From IMG/VR virus record IMGVR_UViG_3300035698_020423, positions 1 to 29,352 of that record: a stretch of DNA of 29,352 nucleotides; one strand, written 5' to 3'. Shown in pieces: positions 15,147 through 22,431 of the stretch (position 1 is its first letter; each line of letters opens with the position of its first letter). The stretch is from a virus. The notes under the pieces were generated by a model that ran no database searches, had not been told where the DNA came from, and saw only the letters and a list, made by a program, of their open reading frames with translations. The translations under genes and the position numbers were made by a program.

Positions 15147-15597
15147 TAAACATACAGTTCCGGGCGATGCAGGTTATGATTGTAGAGATTTTGAGAAGGA
15201 TAAGCAGAGGGGTGATTTACTAGCAATACTAAACTGCGAAACAATGATTGAGTGCCCTACTGAATACGATGACCCGTGTGCTGAATGTCGCACAAAGCAA
15301 ATCCAAGCCCTCTATGATGGGTGGGTATCGCCTGAAAAGTTTGAGAGAATGAGACTTTATTACAGAGCAGAGCGGATAGAACGTGAAGATATTACCACAG
15401 AGATAGACAAGGCTGTTAAGGCGGAAAGGGATAGGATAAGGAAAGTGGTAGCGGGGGCTATGCCAGATATTCCAATTAGGTCTGTTGGCAGCGTGGATAA
15501 AGAAAATTATGGTAGGGCGATTATTAAAGAAACACAAGAGAAAACACTCCAAGCTATTCTAAAGGCATTATCTAATAAGGAGGACTCTAATGGCTGA
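15139..15597 (+). CDS. Hypothetical protein, TTG start
   Basis: A 152-residue protein. TTG 15139 is chosen because AAGGAG (15126-15131) lies 7 nt upstream; the upstream in-frame ATG at 15064 is deep inside the previous gene. The protein is charged, with a central cysteine group (CETMIECPTEYDDPCAECRT) that may bind metal and a long basic-acidic helix (RIEREDITTEIDKAVKAERD). The family is not recognised. Confidence 0.55.
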   Translation: MTDKHTVPGDAGYDCRDFEKDKQRGDLLAILNCETMIECPTEYDDPCAECRTKQIQALYDGWVSPEKFERMRLYYRAERIEREDITTEIDKAVKAERDRIRKVVAGAMPDIPIRSVGSVDKENYGRAIIKETQEKTLQAILKALSNKEDSNG

Positions 15598-15640
15598 TAA
15601 ACCTACATTAAAAGATCAGATATTCAAGGGGGTGTTATGA
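15590..15640 (+). CDS. Mini-ORF of 16 residues
   Basis: ATG 15590 lies 7 nt after AAGGAGG, encodes MADKPTLKDQIFKGVL and stops with TGA at 15638-15640. It starts inside the last codons of the previous gene. The start signals are as good as those of true genes. It may be a leader peptide, a remnant of a deleted gene or a coupling element. Confidence 0.35.
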   Translation: MADKPTLKDQIFKGVL

Positions 15641-15669
15641 AGTTACAAGACCCAGAAAGGAGGAAGGAA

Positions 15670-15906
15670 ATGTTACGTATAAGGACTGACCCAAGAGCAG
15701 ATGCTATCTACATTCGATTACTTGATGAGCCAATAGGCTTCACTGAGGAACTTGACGATAACCGTCTTATTGACCGCACTCTGGACTCCGGCAAAGTTGT
15801 AGGCATTGACCTAAGTTCAGTGAGTAAAGGCGTCAATTTGGCTGGGTTACCTGAGGCTGAGGCTATTGGGAAGATGTTGGTAGGTCTTGGAATCAAGGTA
15901 TATTAA
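15670..15906 (+). CDS. DUF2283 family protein
   Basis: A 78-residue protein. ATG 15670 is chosen because AAGGAGG (15657-15663) is 6 nt upstream and the family normally begins just before the R-I-R-x-D-P motif. The in-frame ATG at 15637 is an alternative. The pattern LRIRTDPRADAIYIRLLDEP, then DNRLIDRTLDSGKVVGIDLS and VSKGVNLAGLP, matches the DUF2283 family. Function is unknown, though such small proteins are often found in toxin-antitoxin-like or phage contexts. It is the last gene before the late promoter. Confidence 0.75.
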   Translation: MLRIRTDPRADAIYIRLLDEPIGFTEELDDNRLIDRTLDSGKVVGIDLSSVSKGVNLAGLPEAEAIGKMLVGLGIKVY

Positions 15907-15947
15907 TAAGGTAGGTATATAGACCAGATAAAGGGGATGCCTAACGT

Positions 15948-15976
15948 TTGACAAATTAGTGGGAATGTAGTATGTT
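15948..15976 (+). promoter_or_regulatory. Late/head operon promoter
   Basis: TTGACA at 15948-15953, a 17-nt spacer and TATGTT at 15971-15976. The -10 matches 4 of 6. It precedes the tandem repeat and terminase genes, with a leader of about 80 nt. Confidence 0.65.
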
Positions 15977-15984
15977 ATCATTAA

Positions 15985-16026
15985 CCGAAAGGTATGAGGG
16001 CTCGGCCGAAAGGTATGAGGGCTCGG
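15985..16026 (+). repeat. Two exact 21-bp tandem repeats plus a partial third
   Basis: Two identical 21-bp units start at 15985 and 16006, each beginning CCGAAAGG and ending GGGCTCGG. A partial third unit (CCGAGAGG) begins at 16027. They lie in the leader of the terminase operon. Confidence 0.9.
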
Positions 16027-16044
16027 CCGAGAGGCCGGGTCTTT
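16017..16044 (+). promoter_or_regulatory. GNRA-loop hairpin in the terminase leader
   Basis: GAGGGCTCGGCC (16017-16028) pairs with GGCCGGGTCTTT (16033-16044) with some G-T pairs, around a GAGA loop. The stem is followed by CCTTTT and then the SD AAGGAGC (16051-16057). It could act as an attenuator, an RNA-stabilising hairpin or a protein site. Confidence 0.55.
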
Positions 16045-16064
16045 CCTTTTAAGGAGCAAGTCAT

Positions 16065-16661
16065 ATGGTCAATAAATTATCAGACAAACAGAGATCATTC
16101 ACCTTGAGGGTATTCGAGGCCAAGCAAGAGCCCGGGCAGATTTACTTCGATATTTATAAAGTCAAGTCCATGGCGGTGGCGAGTGTTTGCGCATCAAAAT
16201 TGCTAAGAATTGCTAAGATTGATGAATACCTGAAGGAACTCCGGCAGAAGGCGGAAGATGATGCCATTGCGAGGTCTGTCGAAATGCAGAAGACACTAAC
16301 GCAGATAATTAGGGGGAGGGTCTCCCATTTCATTAAAAATAATAGGATAAGCGTTTCCCTAGGGGACATAGAGACAGCTGCGGTCTCTGAATGCAATACA
16401 TCGGAAGTTCAAATTGGAAAAGGGAAAGCTGCTCTTCTGATTGAAGTGACAAAGCTTAAATTAAATGACCCGATTAGAGCGATAGACTTACTAGCCAAGC
16501 TCCAAGGGTTATTCCCAGGAACTCCCGGAAACGTTATTAATATCGATAACAGCGACAATCGGTCAGTCAATATAGGAGTGGGTGAAGATGCCAAGAGTCA
16601 ACTCATTGCTGAGCTCAATCGCTTTGCTGGAAGAATCGAAGCGCATCGAGGCGATAAATAA
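16065..16661 (+). CDS. terS: Terminase small subunit
   Basis: A 198-residue protein behind TTTTAAGGAGC. It begins with the usual small-terminase helix-turn-helix section: LSDKQRSFTLRVFEAKQEPG, then SVCASKLLRIAKIDEYLKEL. This is followed by the oligomerisation helices and a conserved-looking LNDPIRAIDLLAKLQGLFPG motif found near the C-terminus of Terminase_2-type proteins. It recognises the packaging site and recruits the large subunit. It overlaps the large-subunit gene by 74 nt in another frame. Confidence 0.82.
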   Translation: MVNKLSDKQRSFTLRVFEAKQEPGQIYFDIYKVKSMAVASVCASKLLRIAKIDEYLKELRQKAEDDAIARSVEMQKTLTQIIRGRVSHFIKNNRISVSLGDIETAAVSECNTSEVQIGKGKAALLIEVTKLKLNDPIRAIDLLAKLQGLFPGTPGNVINIDNSDNRSVNIGVGEDAKSQLIAELNRFAGRIEAHRGDK

Positions 16662-17925
16662 TTTAAGCCAGGAACAGGCGCATAAACTTTTATACGATTG
16701 GGAATATCGGGCGCGGCCCAAGCAGTTACCCCCTGATTGGCTTTGGTATACATGGTTATTGTTATCTGGCCGAGGTGGCGGTAAGACTCGGGTTGGCGCT
16801 GAGATGGTCAGGAAGTGGGCGAAGGCAGGCTACAGTCCTATTGCCCTGGTCGGGCAGACTAAGGGTGATGTCAGGGATACAATGGTGGAGATAGGTGATT
16901 CTTCTATCCTTAAGATAAGCCCACCTGATTTTATGCCGGTTTATGAATCATCCAAGAGAAGGTTAACCTGGCCCAATGGTGTCATTGCTATTATCTATTC
17001 CGGGGACGAGCCGGAGCAGTTAAGGGGCCCACAACACATGAAGGCTTGGGTTGACGAGCTGGCCAAGTTTCAATACCCCGATGATGCCTGGGCGAATCTT
17101 ATGTTTGGCTTAAGAATTGGTGATAACCCTCAGTCGGTTGTTACTACTACTCCGAAACCAATCAAGATTATCAAAGAGCTAATAGCTGATAAAACCACCG
17201 CAGTTACACGAGGTCACACCTTAGAGAATCGTGATAACCTAAGCCCTACTTTTATGCGGTATATTCTTAATAAATATCAGGGGACCCGCTTAGGCCGGCA
17301 GGAGCTGGCCGGGGAAATCCTAGACGATAATCCTGACGCTCTCTGGGAGAGGTCTAAACTTGACGAGTTAAGGGTCCGGGAGACTCCAAAGCTATATAGA
17401 GTTGTGGTGGCGGTTGACCCAGCCGTATCGACAAATGCGAACAGCTCGGACACCGGTATAATTGTTGCCGGTATAGCCCGGGTGGGCCAGGTCATACACG
17501 GTTATGTTTTAGCAGATCTAACATTAAAAGGAAGCCCAGACCAGTGGGCCAACGCGGCGGTGACAGGATTCAAAACGAATGCTGCAGATCGCATAGTTGG
17601 TGAGGCGAATAATGGCGGTGACATGGTGGAGTATACGGTCAAGACAATTGATGCAAATGTTCCATTCAAGAAGGTCCACGCCAGCCGAGGTAAGTATATA
17701 AGGGCCGAACCAGTTTCGGCTCTCTACGAGCAGGGCAGGATTCACCATGTCGGGTTCTACCCTGAACTGGAAGATCAACTCTGTGAATGGGTGCCGGGTG
17801 ACGCATCTCCGGATCGGCTTGATGCTTTAGTTTGGGCCATTACCGAACTGATGCTCGAGGAAGAGGAACCGGAAGAAACAACGGTTGTTTATGACGCCAT
17901 GCGTGGTGTTAACATGGATCTGTAG
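16588..17925 (+). CDS. terL: Terminase large subunit (packaging ATPase/nuclease)
   Basis: A 445-residue protein. ATG 16588 is chosen; GTG 16582 is nearer AGGAG and also possible. Walker A is SGRGGGKT (about residues 60-67). The Walker B acidic pair is in AWVDELAKF (D156, E157). The coupling segment is SVVTTTPKP (about 190). The nuclease domain shows VAVDPA (D277), a middle RIVGEANNGG acid and SPDRLDALVWA (D412), the metal-binding set of RNase H-fold terminases. The length is normal for the family. It translocates and cuts DNA at the portal. Confidence 0.95.
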   Translation: MPRVNSLLSSIALLEESKRIEAINNLSQEQAHKLLYDWEYRARPKQLPPDWLWYTWLLLSGRGGGKTRVGAEMVRKWAKAGYSPIALVGQTKGDVRDTMVEIGDSSILKISPPDFMPVYESSKRRLTWPNGVIAIIYSGDEPEQLRGPQHMKAWVDELAKFQYPDDAWANLMFGLRIGDNPQSVVTTTPKPIKIIKELIADKTTAVTRGHTLENRDNLSPTFMRYILNKYQGTRLGRQELAGEILDDNPDALWERSKLDELRVRETPKLYRVVVAVDPAVSTNANSSDTGIIVAGIARVGQVIHGYVLADLTLKGSPDQWANAAVTGFKTNAADRIVGEANNGGDMVEYTVKTIDANVPFKKVHASRGKYIRAEPVSALYEQGRIHHVGFYPELEDQLCEWVPGDASPDRLDALVWAITELMLEEEEPEETTVVYDAMRGVNMDL

Positions 17926-18003
17926 CTTACCATAACATTTTGTAATTCGAGACTAAAAGGCACATATCCCCACCGGCGGGATGGAATTATAAAGGGGGAC
18001 AAT

Positions 18004-18171
18004 ATGAAAGCATTAGCAATCGTGGGACAGTTTGTTCAGGTTAGAATCTCATTCATAGGTTTCAATAAGAATACTCAATGGATCTGGGGCAGGACGGATG
18101 CCAGTCATAAATTGGCAGAGGTCAGTGTCGCGGTGCTGACATTTGGAGTTAGACTTACTGTAAGGTGGTAG
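18004..18171 (+). CDS. Small hypothetical protein, 55 residues
   Basis: A frame read directly, behind AAAGGGGGAC. It is beta-rich (MKALAIVGQFVQVRISFIGF, then VAVLTFGVRLTVRW) with a basic ending. The 78-nt gap before it contains a small hairpin with ATCCC/GGGAT arms. The family is not recognised. It lies between terminase and portal, where small head-completion or hypothetical genes are common. Confidence 0.55.
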   Translation: MKALAIVGQFVQVRISFIGFNKNTQWIWGRTDASHKLAEVSVAVLTFGVRLTVRW

Positions 18172-18175
18172 ATAA

Positions 18176-18385
18176 ATGCATTCACTGAAATTAAAACCTC
18201 AAGAACAGGTAGAGGCTTGGATAGATAGGGCGGAAAATGAAGAGAAGGAATTTACGCTGAGATTAGCTTTAAATTATGCCCTAGATGGCAAAGGTATATA
18301 TCAACATATTCTAGTTTATTGTTGCCTAGCTATATGTTTTCCAATAGCATTGATAATAAGATTATTCCTTAAGATGAGGGTGTAA
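18176..18385 (+). CDS. Small membrane protein
   Basis: A 69-residue protein with AAGGTGG upstream. The first 40 residues are acidic and helical (PQEQVEAWIDRAENEEKEFT). A single hydrophobic segment (ILVYCCLAICFPIALIIRLF) precedes a basic end (LKMRV). The stop overlaps the portal ATG (TAATG). Function unknown. Confidence 0.55.
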   Translation: MHSLKLKPQEQVEAWIDRAENEEKEFTLRLALNYALDGKGIYQHILVYCCLAICFPIALIIRLFLKMRV

Positions 18386-19782
18386 TGGCGAACTCAGATA
18401 ACACCAAATTAAAAGAATTAGCTCCGGTTAATGAGCTTAATGCCATCATCCGGGAAGCGACCCAGAACGTAGAGGACCAACTTAAGTTAGAAGATGCAGG
18501 GTGGATTTCGCTTGGTTCTCAGACCGCTGATGTTATCACTGGCGGCGAGAGGGTCACTAACATGAAACTCTCCCGGCTCTACGCGGTGAAGGATCCGTTA
18601 GGGAAGCAATCTATTAGACTGTGGACTGATTACACCTTTGGTATAGGTATGACCTGGGATGCTAAGGATGATAAGACAAAGAAGGTTCTCGAGGCCTTCT
18701 GGAATGCTCCGGAGAATAAGTCGGTATTATCTAATCGGGGGCAAAGGAAGTCGTCAGATAAGCTACTCATCGATGGTGAGATATTTTTCTGTATTTTCCT
18801 CGGACCCCAGGGCAAGGCGACTATTCGATTTATCGAACCGTTGGAGATATCGGAGATAGTCACTGACCCGGACGACAAAGACGTGGTTCTTTTCTATAAG
18901 CGCTCATGGGCGGACCCACAAGGTAACGCTCATTCAACCGTTTATCGTAGTCACACCAATTTAAAGAATGAGAGAGGCGTTGACTCAGCAGGGGCTACGG
19001 TATCAGCAACTGATGATGGTATCGTTTACCATCTTACTTATAATACCACCACACAGAGAGGTAACCCTTTATTGCTTCCTGCCCTGGATTGGATTAAGCA
19101 GTATCGAAGGTTTCTGGCATCGCGGATTGCGGTTATACTTGCGTTAGCACGGTTTGCCTGGAGGACAAAAGTCAAAGGTGGGCAGTCTGTTGTTGACGCA
19201 ATAAAGGCTCAGACCGAAGGTAAGGAAATCGCTGCCGGGTCGCAGCTATTAGAGAACCTCGGATCCGACACTATGCCTATTAAGACAGAATCTGGAGCAT
19301 CTTCAGCTTACCAGGATGGCCGGATGGTTAAACTCCAAGTATGCGCTTCAGTTGGTATATCAGAGCAGTATTATGGCGATATCTCTATCGGTAATCTGGC
19401 CACAGCAAAGACCGTGGAATTGCCAATGCTTAAGATGTTCCAGTCCTATCAGGCCATCTGGGATGGCGCCTACCAGGACATTGACGAGATTGTCCTGGCT
19501 CATAACGGCGTGGCCCCGGATAAGTGGTATGTTGACCGGGACTTCCCTGAGATAAATGGAGAGGGAGTTGGTGAAGTTGCCAAGGCGATAGCGGACACAG
19601 TTAGCACCTTCCCAGAGCTTGGCGAGTCACCGGATGTTCAGCAGAGGGCTTTATTGAATATCGGGATTGATGATCCGGGCGAGGTGATTGACGCCTTGAC
19701 CAAAGAGGCGAAGAGAAACCCAACCATTAAGTTACTTAAAGCCGCTAAGGCTTTTAGAGAATCATTAGAAAAAAAGGAGTAG
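18385..19782 (+). CDS. Portal protein
   Basis: A 465-residue protein directly downstream of terminase. It has the portal-family layout: an N-terminal section with SRLYAVKDPLGKQSIRLWTD, a wing region with DKLLIDGEIFFCIFLGPQGK and FIEPLEISEIVTDPDDKD, then GNPLLLPALDWIKQYRRFLA, the long stem helices and SIGNLATAKTVELPMLKMFQ. These match dodecameric portals (phage_portal families) by pattern. It forms the DNA channel at the capsid vertex and binds the terminase motor. The C-terminus is helical and basic. Confidence 0.85.
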   Translation: MANSDNTKLKELAPVNELNAIIREATQNVEDQLKLEDAGWISLGSQTADVITGGERVTNMKLSRLYAVKDPLGKQSIRLWTDYTFGIGMTWDAKDDKTKKVLEAFWNAPENKSVLSNRGQRKSSDKLLIDGEIFFCIFLGPQGKATIRFIEPLEISEIVTDPDDKDVVLFYKRSWADPQGNAHSTVYRSHTNLKNERGVDSAGATVSATDDGIVYHLTYNTTTQRGNPLLLPALDWIKQYRRFLASRIAVILALARFAWRTKVKGGQSVVDAIKAQTEGKEIAAGSQLLENLGSDTMPIKTESGASSAYQDGRMVKLQVCASVGISEQYYGDISIGNLATAKTVELPMLKMFQSYQAIWDGAYQDIDEIVLAHNGVAPDKWYVDRDFPEINGEGVGEVAKAIADTVSTFPELGESPDVQQRALLNIGIDDPGEVIDALTKEAKRNPTIKLLKAAKAFRESLEKKE

Positions 19783-19786
19783 TAAT

Positions 19787-19978
19787 ATGGAAGAAGCAAC
19801 ATTAATTTATTTATGGACTCGTGATGGGCAATTCCCTGTGAACCAAGAAACAGAGGATTATATTGAAGGGCAGTTAACGGCAATTAAAAATGGTGGAGAG
19901 CCAGTCTTTAGTGATACTGGAAGAGCTGAAATGGCAAAGCGTATAGTTAATAATGTTAAAAAAGGAGTGAAAAAATGA
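19787..19978 (+). CDS. Small hypothetical protein
   Basis: A 63-residue protein behind AAAAAGGAG. It starts MEEATLIYLWTRDGQFPVNQ and ends with a lysine-rich tail (VNNVKKGVKK). Its ATGA end overlaps the next gene. The family is not recognised. It lies between the portal and a zinc-finger protein. Confidence 0.5.
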   Translation: MEEATLIYLWTRDGQFPVNQETEDYIEGQLTAIKNGGEPVFSDTGRAEMAKRIVNNVKKGVKK

Positions 19979-20673
19979 GCACTAGATTTATAGTAGCAAG
20001 GGAATTTGCAGAGAAGGATGGGCACGATTGGGATAAATTACCCGAGATGTATCAGAAGGCGTATCTCCATTTTGCCGATACTGACATCGCTACCAGGGCG
20101 GCATCTCCGGTCGTTGTTGATGGGAAGGAAGTCAAGTATTCCTGTAAGAGGTGCAAGGACCAGGCATATATTGATGGCATAAAATGCCCTGAATGTAACC
20201 CGGTAGGGCTGCCTGCAGAGAAGGTTCACCCCGGGGCCGTGAAGCAGGAGGAAACAGAAAAACCCAAGGAAATCAAAATTTACGTGGCAGATGTAGCAAA
20301 GACACTCTTGGCAATTGGTGACATTAACTTATGTGACTCTTGTGTCTTAGATTATCCGTTTTGCGATTCTCCTGATGTTGAATACAGTGGGGAGATAGGG
20401 AAGAGTAATATTATCAAGTGTGTTATTTACGATTTCAAAAAACCTGATAGTGAGTTCAAGTGGTCTGCTACAATTGACGGGGATGAACCTGACGCAGATG
20501 CTGACGCAGAGAAGGCTAGAATAGAGGCAGCAGAAGAGGCAGAGCATGCCAGGGCAACTAGGAAGTTGGGCAAGGACGAATACCGTTGTTCGAAGTGCTC
20601 GAAGCCCGGGAAGACCGCAATTCATAGAAAGACCACAGGGGTTGGGAAGAAACATTTTGAGTTTAAGGTATAA
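19975..20673 (+). CDS. Multi-zinc-ribbon protein in the head module
   Basis: A 232-residue protein with AAAGGAG upstream and an ATGA overlap. Three cysteine clusters are visible: CKRCKDQAYIDGIKCPEC (about 57-74), CDSCVLDYPFC (about 121-131), and a last CSKCSKPGKTAIH (about 211-223). Between the last two lies an acidic Ala-rich stretch (DEPDADADAEKARIEAAEEA). It may be a nucleic-acid or protein-binding adaptor; I do not recognise the family. It is unusual to find a protein with this many metal sites between the portal and MuF genes. Confidence 0.5.
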   Translation: MSTRFIVAREFAEKDGHDWDKLPEMYQKAYLHFADTDIATRAASPVVVDGKEVKYSCKRCKDQAYIDGIKCPECNPVGLPAEKVHPGAVKQEETEKPKEIKIYVADVAKTLLAIGDINLCDSCVLDYPFCDSPDVEYSGEIGKSNIIKCVIYDFKKPDSEFKWSATIDGDEPDADADAEKARIEAAEEAEHARATRKLGKDEYRCSKCSKPGKTAIHRKTTGVGKKHFEFKV

Positions 20674-20698
20674 ATAAAAAGTAAAAGGAGCGAGCGAA

Positions 20699-21019
20699 AT
20701 GGAAAGCAAGGATACAACCAAAGAGATGGGAGCTACAGGCATGGTAATGGTTAAGGCTGATATAGTTACTGGTATGGTTTGTGCCATTAAAGCAACTAAT
20801 CGGAAGGTTTTGGTAGATACAATAAACCAGTTTACGAATAGTGATGATTTTAAAGGCAAGGATGGTTCGGTTTATCTTCGTGCGGAGTTGTCAGGCGAGC
20901 AATTAGGGTGTGAGGGGAGTTCAGTGGATTACGCTACAGAGGCAGATGTCCCATATAAGTCAGTGCCTTGCCCTTGCGGTAATCCTAATCATTGGTTAAT
21001 TAAATACGACGAGGAATAA
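20699..21019 (+). CDS. Hypothetical protein with C-terminal Cys cluster
   Basis: A 106-residue protein behind AAAAGGAGC. It has a beta-like N-terminus (ATGMVMVKADIVTGMVCAIK) and ends with CPCGNPNHWLIKYDEE, a small CxC...H cluster. The family is not recognised. Confidence 0.5.
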   Translation: MESKDTTKEMGATGMVMVKADIVTGMVCAIKATNRKVLVDTINQFTNSDDFKGKDGSVYLRAELSGEQLGCEGSSVDYATEADVPYKSVPCPCGNPNHWLIKYDEE

Positions 21020-21020
21020 A

Positions 21021-21188
21021 ATGAACCATAAATCACCGCCGAAGCCAAGCCCGGATAAAGACCCAAGTATGATTATTAAAGAGGGGAGCGCCATCGGAAC
21101 GGTAATAGAAGTCATTTTAGTTTTAACTATTGGTGCCATTGTGATTATTGCAGCCGCTTCCGGAAGGCTTGATGCTCTGTGGGGTTAA
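21021..21188 (+). CDS. Small membrane protein, 55 residues
   Basis: A frame read directly. It begins one base after the previous stop and ends exactly before the ATG of the MuF-like gene. Proline-rich N-terminus (NHKSPPKPSPDKD), then one hydrophobic segment (VIEVILVLTIGAIVIIAAA). The role is unknown. Confidence 0.55.
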   Translation: MNHKSPPKPSPDKDPSMIIKEGSAIGTVIEVILVLTIGAIVIIAAASGRLDALWG

Positions 21189-22022
21189 ATGACTTTAATT
21201 CAAGAGTTTGACAAGATAATTAATATACTTGAGGCGGAGATTCCGGCCAACCCGGAGAGCCCAAAGAACCAGAGGGCCCGGAGTCGGTTTGAGAAAGTCT
21301 TGGCGAAGTATTTCATAGCTTTGTCTAACGCATTTCCTTATCAGAGATTAGGCAGTATTTACAATAAGAATGTTAAGGAGAGTGTTGGCTCAGATTCCAA
21401 GGGAATACTCAACCCTTTATTGGCTACATTTAGCAAGCAGCTTAAAACGGGGTTAACCGAACAATTAACTGAGATCTACATCTCTGGTCAAGCGGAGATG
21501 ATATCTTGGGGGAAGACGAAAGCCGGTATCCCTATTGCTTATGAGGGGCCTCCAGTATCTCAGGCTATTAGTTGGGCTGAGTCTCATATTTCTGAGGCAA
21601 AGCTAGTGGATGGGTTGAATGTTGAAACAAGGAAGCAACTCTCTAATGTTATCGCTGATGGCATAAGGAATAAGCGCGGAATCCCCGGGATTAAAAGCGA
21701 TATCCGTCATAAGTTGGAATGGATGGCTAGAGGTAAGCCTTCTGATATAAAGGGGTTGACATTAGCCTCAAGGGCAGAGCTTATCGCCAGAACTGAGACA
21801 GCTAAAGCCCTGGGTCAATCCAGCCTTGATAACATGAAGAGTATGGGTATTAATGGTAAAGAATGGATTACCTCCGGCGATGATAGAGTTAGTGACGCAT
21901 GTTTAGCCAATGAGGCAGAGGGGGTCATACCAGTTGACCGGGAGTTTAGCGGTGGTGTGATGACTGTTCCTCAGCATCCTGATTGTCGGTGCGTCGTTGC
22001 TCCGGCTCGGTTAAAGAAATAA
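21189..22022 (+). CDS. MuF-like head morphogenesis/minor capsid protein
   Basis: A 277-residue protein in the usual place between portal and protease. The C-terminal half carries the Phage_Mu_F signature: RAELIARTETAKALGQSSLD, then GKEWITSGDDRVSDACLANE, GVIPVDREF and PQHPDCRCVVAPARL at the end (cysteines for metal). The N-terminal part is helical. MuF/SPP1 gp7-type proteins are injected or head-completion proteins present in few copies near the portal. There is no toxin extension. The end motif is shared with the early 5739 gene. Confidence 0.85.
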   Translation: MTLIQEFDKIINILEAEIPANPESPKNQRARSRFEKVLAKYFIALSNAFPYQRLGSIYNKNVKESVGSDSKGILNPLLATFSKQLKTGLTEQLTEIYISGQAEMISWGKTKAGIPIAYEGPPVSQAISWAESHISEAKLVDGLNVETRKQLSNVIADGIRNKRGIPGIKSDIRHKLEWMARGKPSDIKGLTLASRAELIARTETAKALGQSSLDNMKSMGINGKEWITSGDDRVSDACLANEAEGVIPVDREFSGGVMTVPQHPDCRCVVAPARLKK

Positions 22023-22025
22023 AAT

Positions 22026-22208
22026 GTTATGGTGGCGGAATAGGTAGACGCGAGGGAGTAGACACAGGGATTGATTGACCCCTGACTCTGAGGCTTATCA
22101 TTCATAGCATCTAGGGTGACTAAGACACCAGCCATTTGAGTCCCATTGCTAATAACCCTTTGGGTTTAGGTTGCAATGGGCAGTGTGGTGCAAATCCCTG
22201 GCCATAAC
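22026..22208 (+). ncRNA. tRNA-like structured RNA, 183 nt
   Basis: The ends pair as an acceptor-like stem (GTTATGG 22026-22032 with CCATAAC 22202-22208). The bases after it read TGGCGGAATAGGTAGACGCG, the exact form of a tRNA-Leu D-arm, with GCG/CGC paired (22035-22037/22049-22051). The interior does not give a normal anticodon arm. It holds hairpins at 22055-22089 (GGAGT and CAGGG arms), GGCT/AGCC 22092-22133 with GGTG-7 nt-CACC inside, and CCCATTGC/GCAATGGG 22142-22180. A T-loop-like TGCAAAT (22189-22195) lies near the end. It may be a decayed tRNA-Leu with an insertion or a distinct tRNA-like RNA. No anticodon is assigned. Confidence 0.5.
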
Positions 22209-22220
22209 TTAGTTTATTAG

Positions 22221-22252
22221 AGCAGTATGCAAAAAATGCATAATGCTATTTT
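22221..22252 (+). terminator. Hairpin with short T-run after the tRNA-like RNA
   Basis: AGCA-G-TATGCA (22221-22231) pairs with TGCATA-A-TGCT (22237-22247), with one G-A mismatch, around an A5 loop and followed by ATTTT. It could end or process the tRNA-like transcript while letting part of the late message through. Confidence 0.5.
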
Positions 22253-22263
22253 AAGGAGCGATT

Positions 22264-22431
22264 ATGAACGGCAGATTAGCGAAGGCTATCCGGAAGGCAG
22301 GCAAGAAAGACGCTATTGAACGGCTCCGGGAGCTGGCCGGCTATCCATTCTGGAATAGAGTGTTGTTTGCATGGTGGCTGGTATTTGGGGATAAGGGCCA
22401 CTTAGATAAGAGAGGGAAGCATGACGATTAA
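22264..22431 (+). CDS. Small hypothetical protein, 55 residues
   Basis: A frame read directly, behind TTTTAAGGAGC. It has a basic N-terminus (NGRLAKAIRKAGKKDAIERL) and an aromatic/hydrophobic middle (PFWNRVLFAWWLVFG) that may be a short membrane or amphipathic segment. It overlaps the protease gene by 11 nt. Function unknown. Confidence 0.55.
   Translation: MNGRLAKAIRKAGKKDAIERLRELAGYPFWNRVLFAWWLVFGDKGHLDKRGKHDD

Noticed and set aside
15985-16026. CRISPR array
   Set aside because: The 21-bp units are directly adjacent with no spacers.
22026-22208. Ordinary tRNA-Leu
   Set aside because: No canonical 7-nt anticodon loop on a 5-bp stem follows the D-arm, the T-stem has a mismatch, and the length is twice that of a tRNA.
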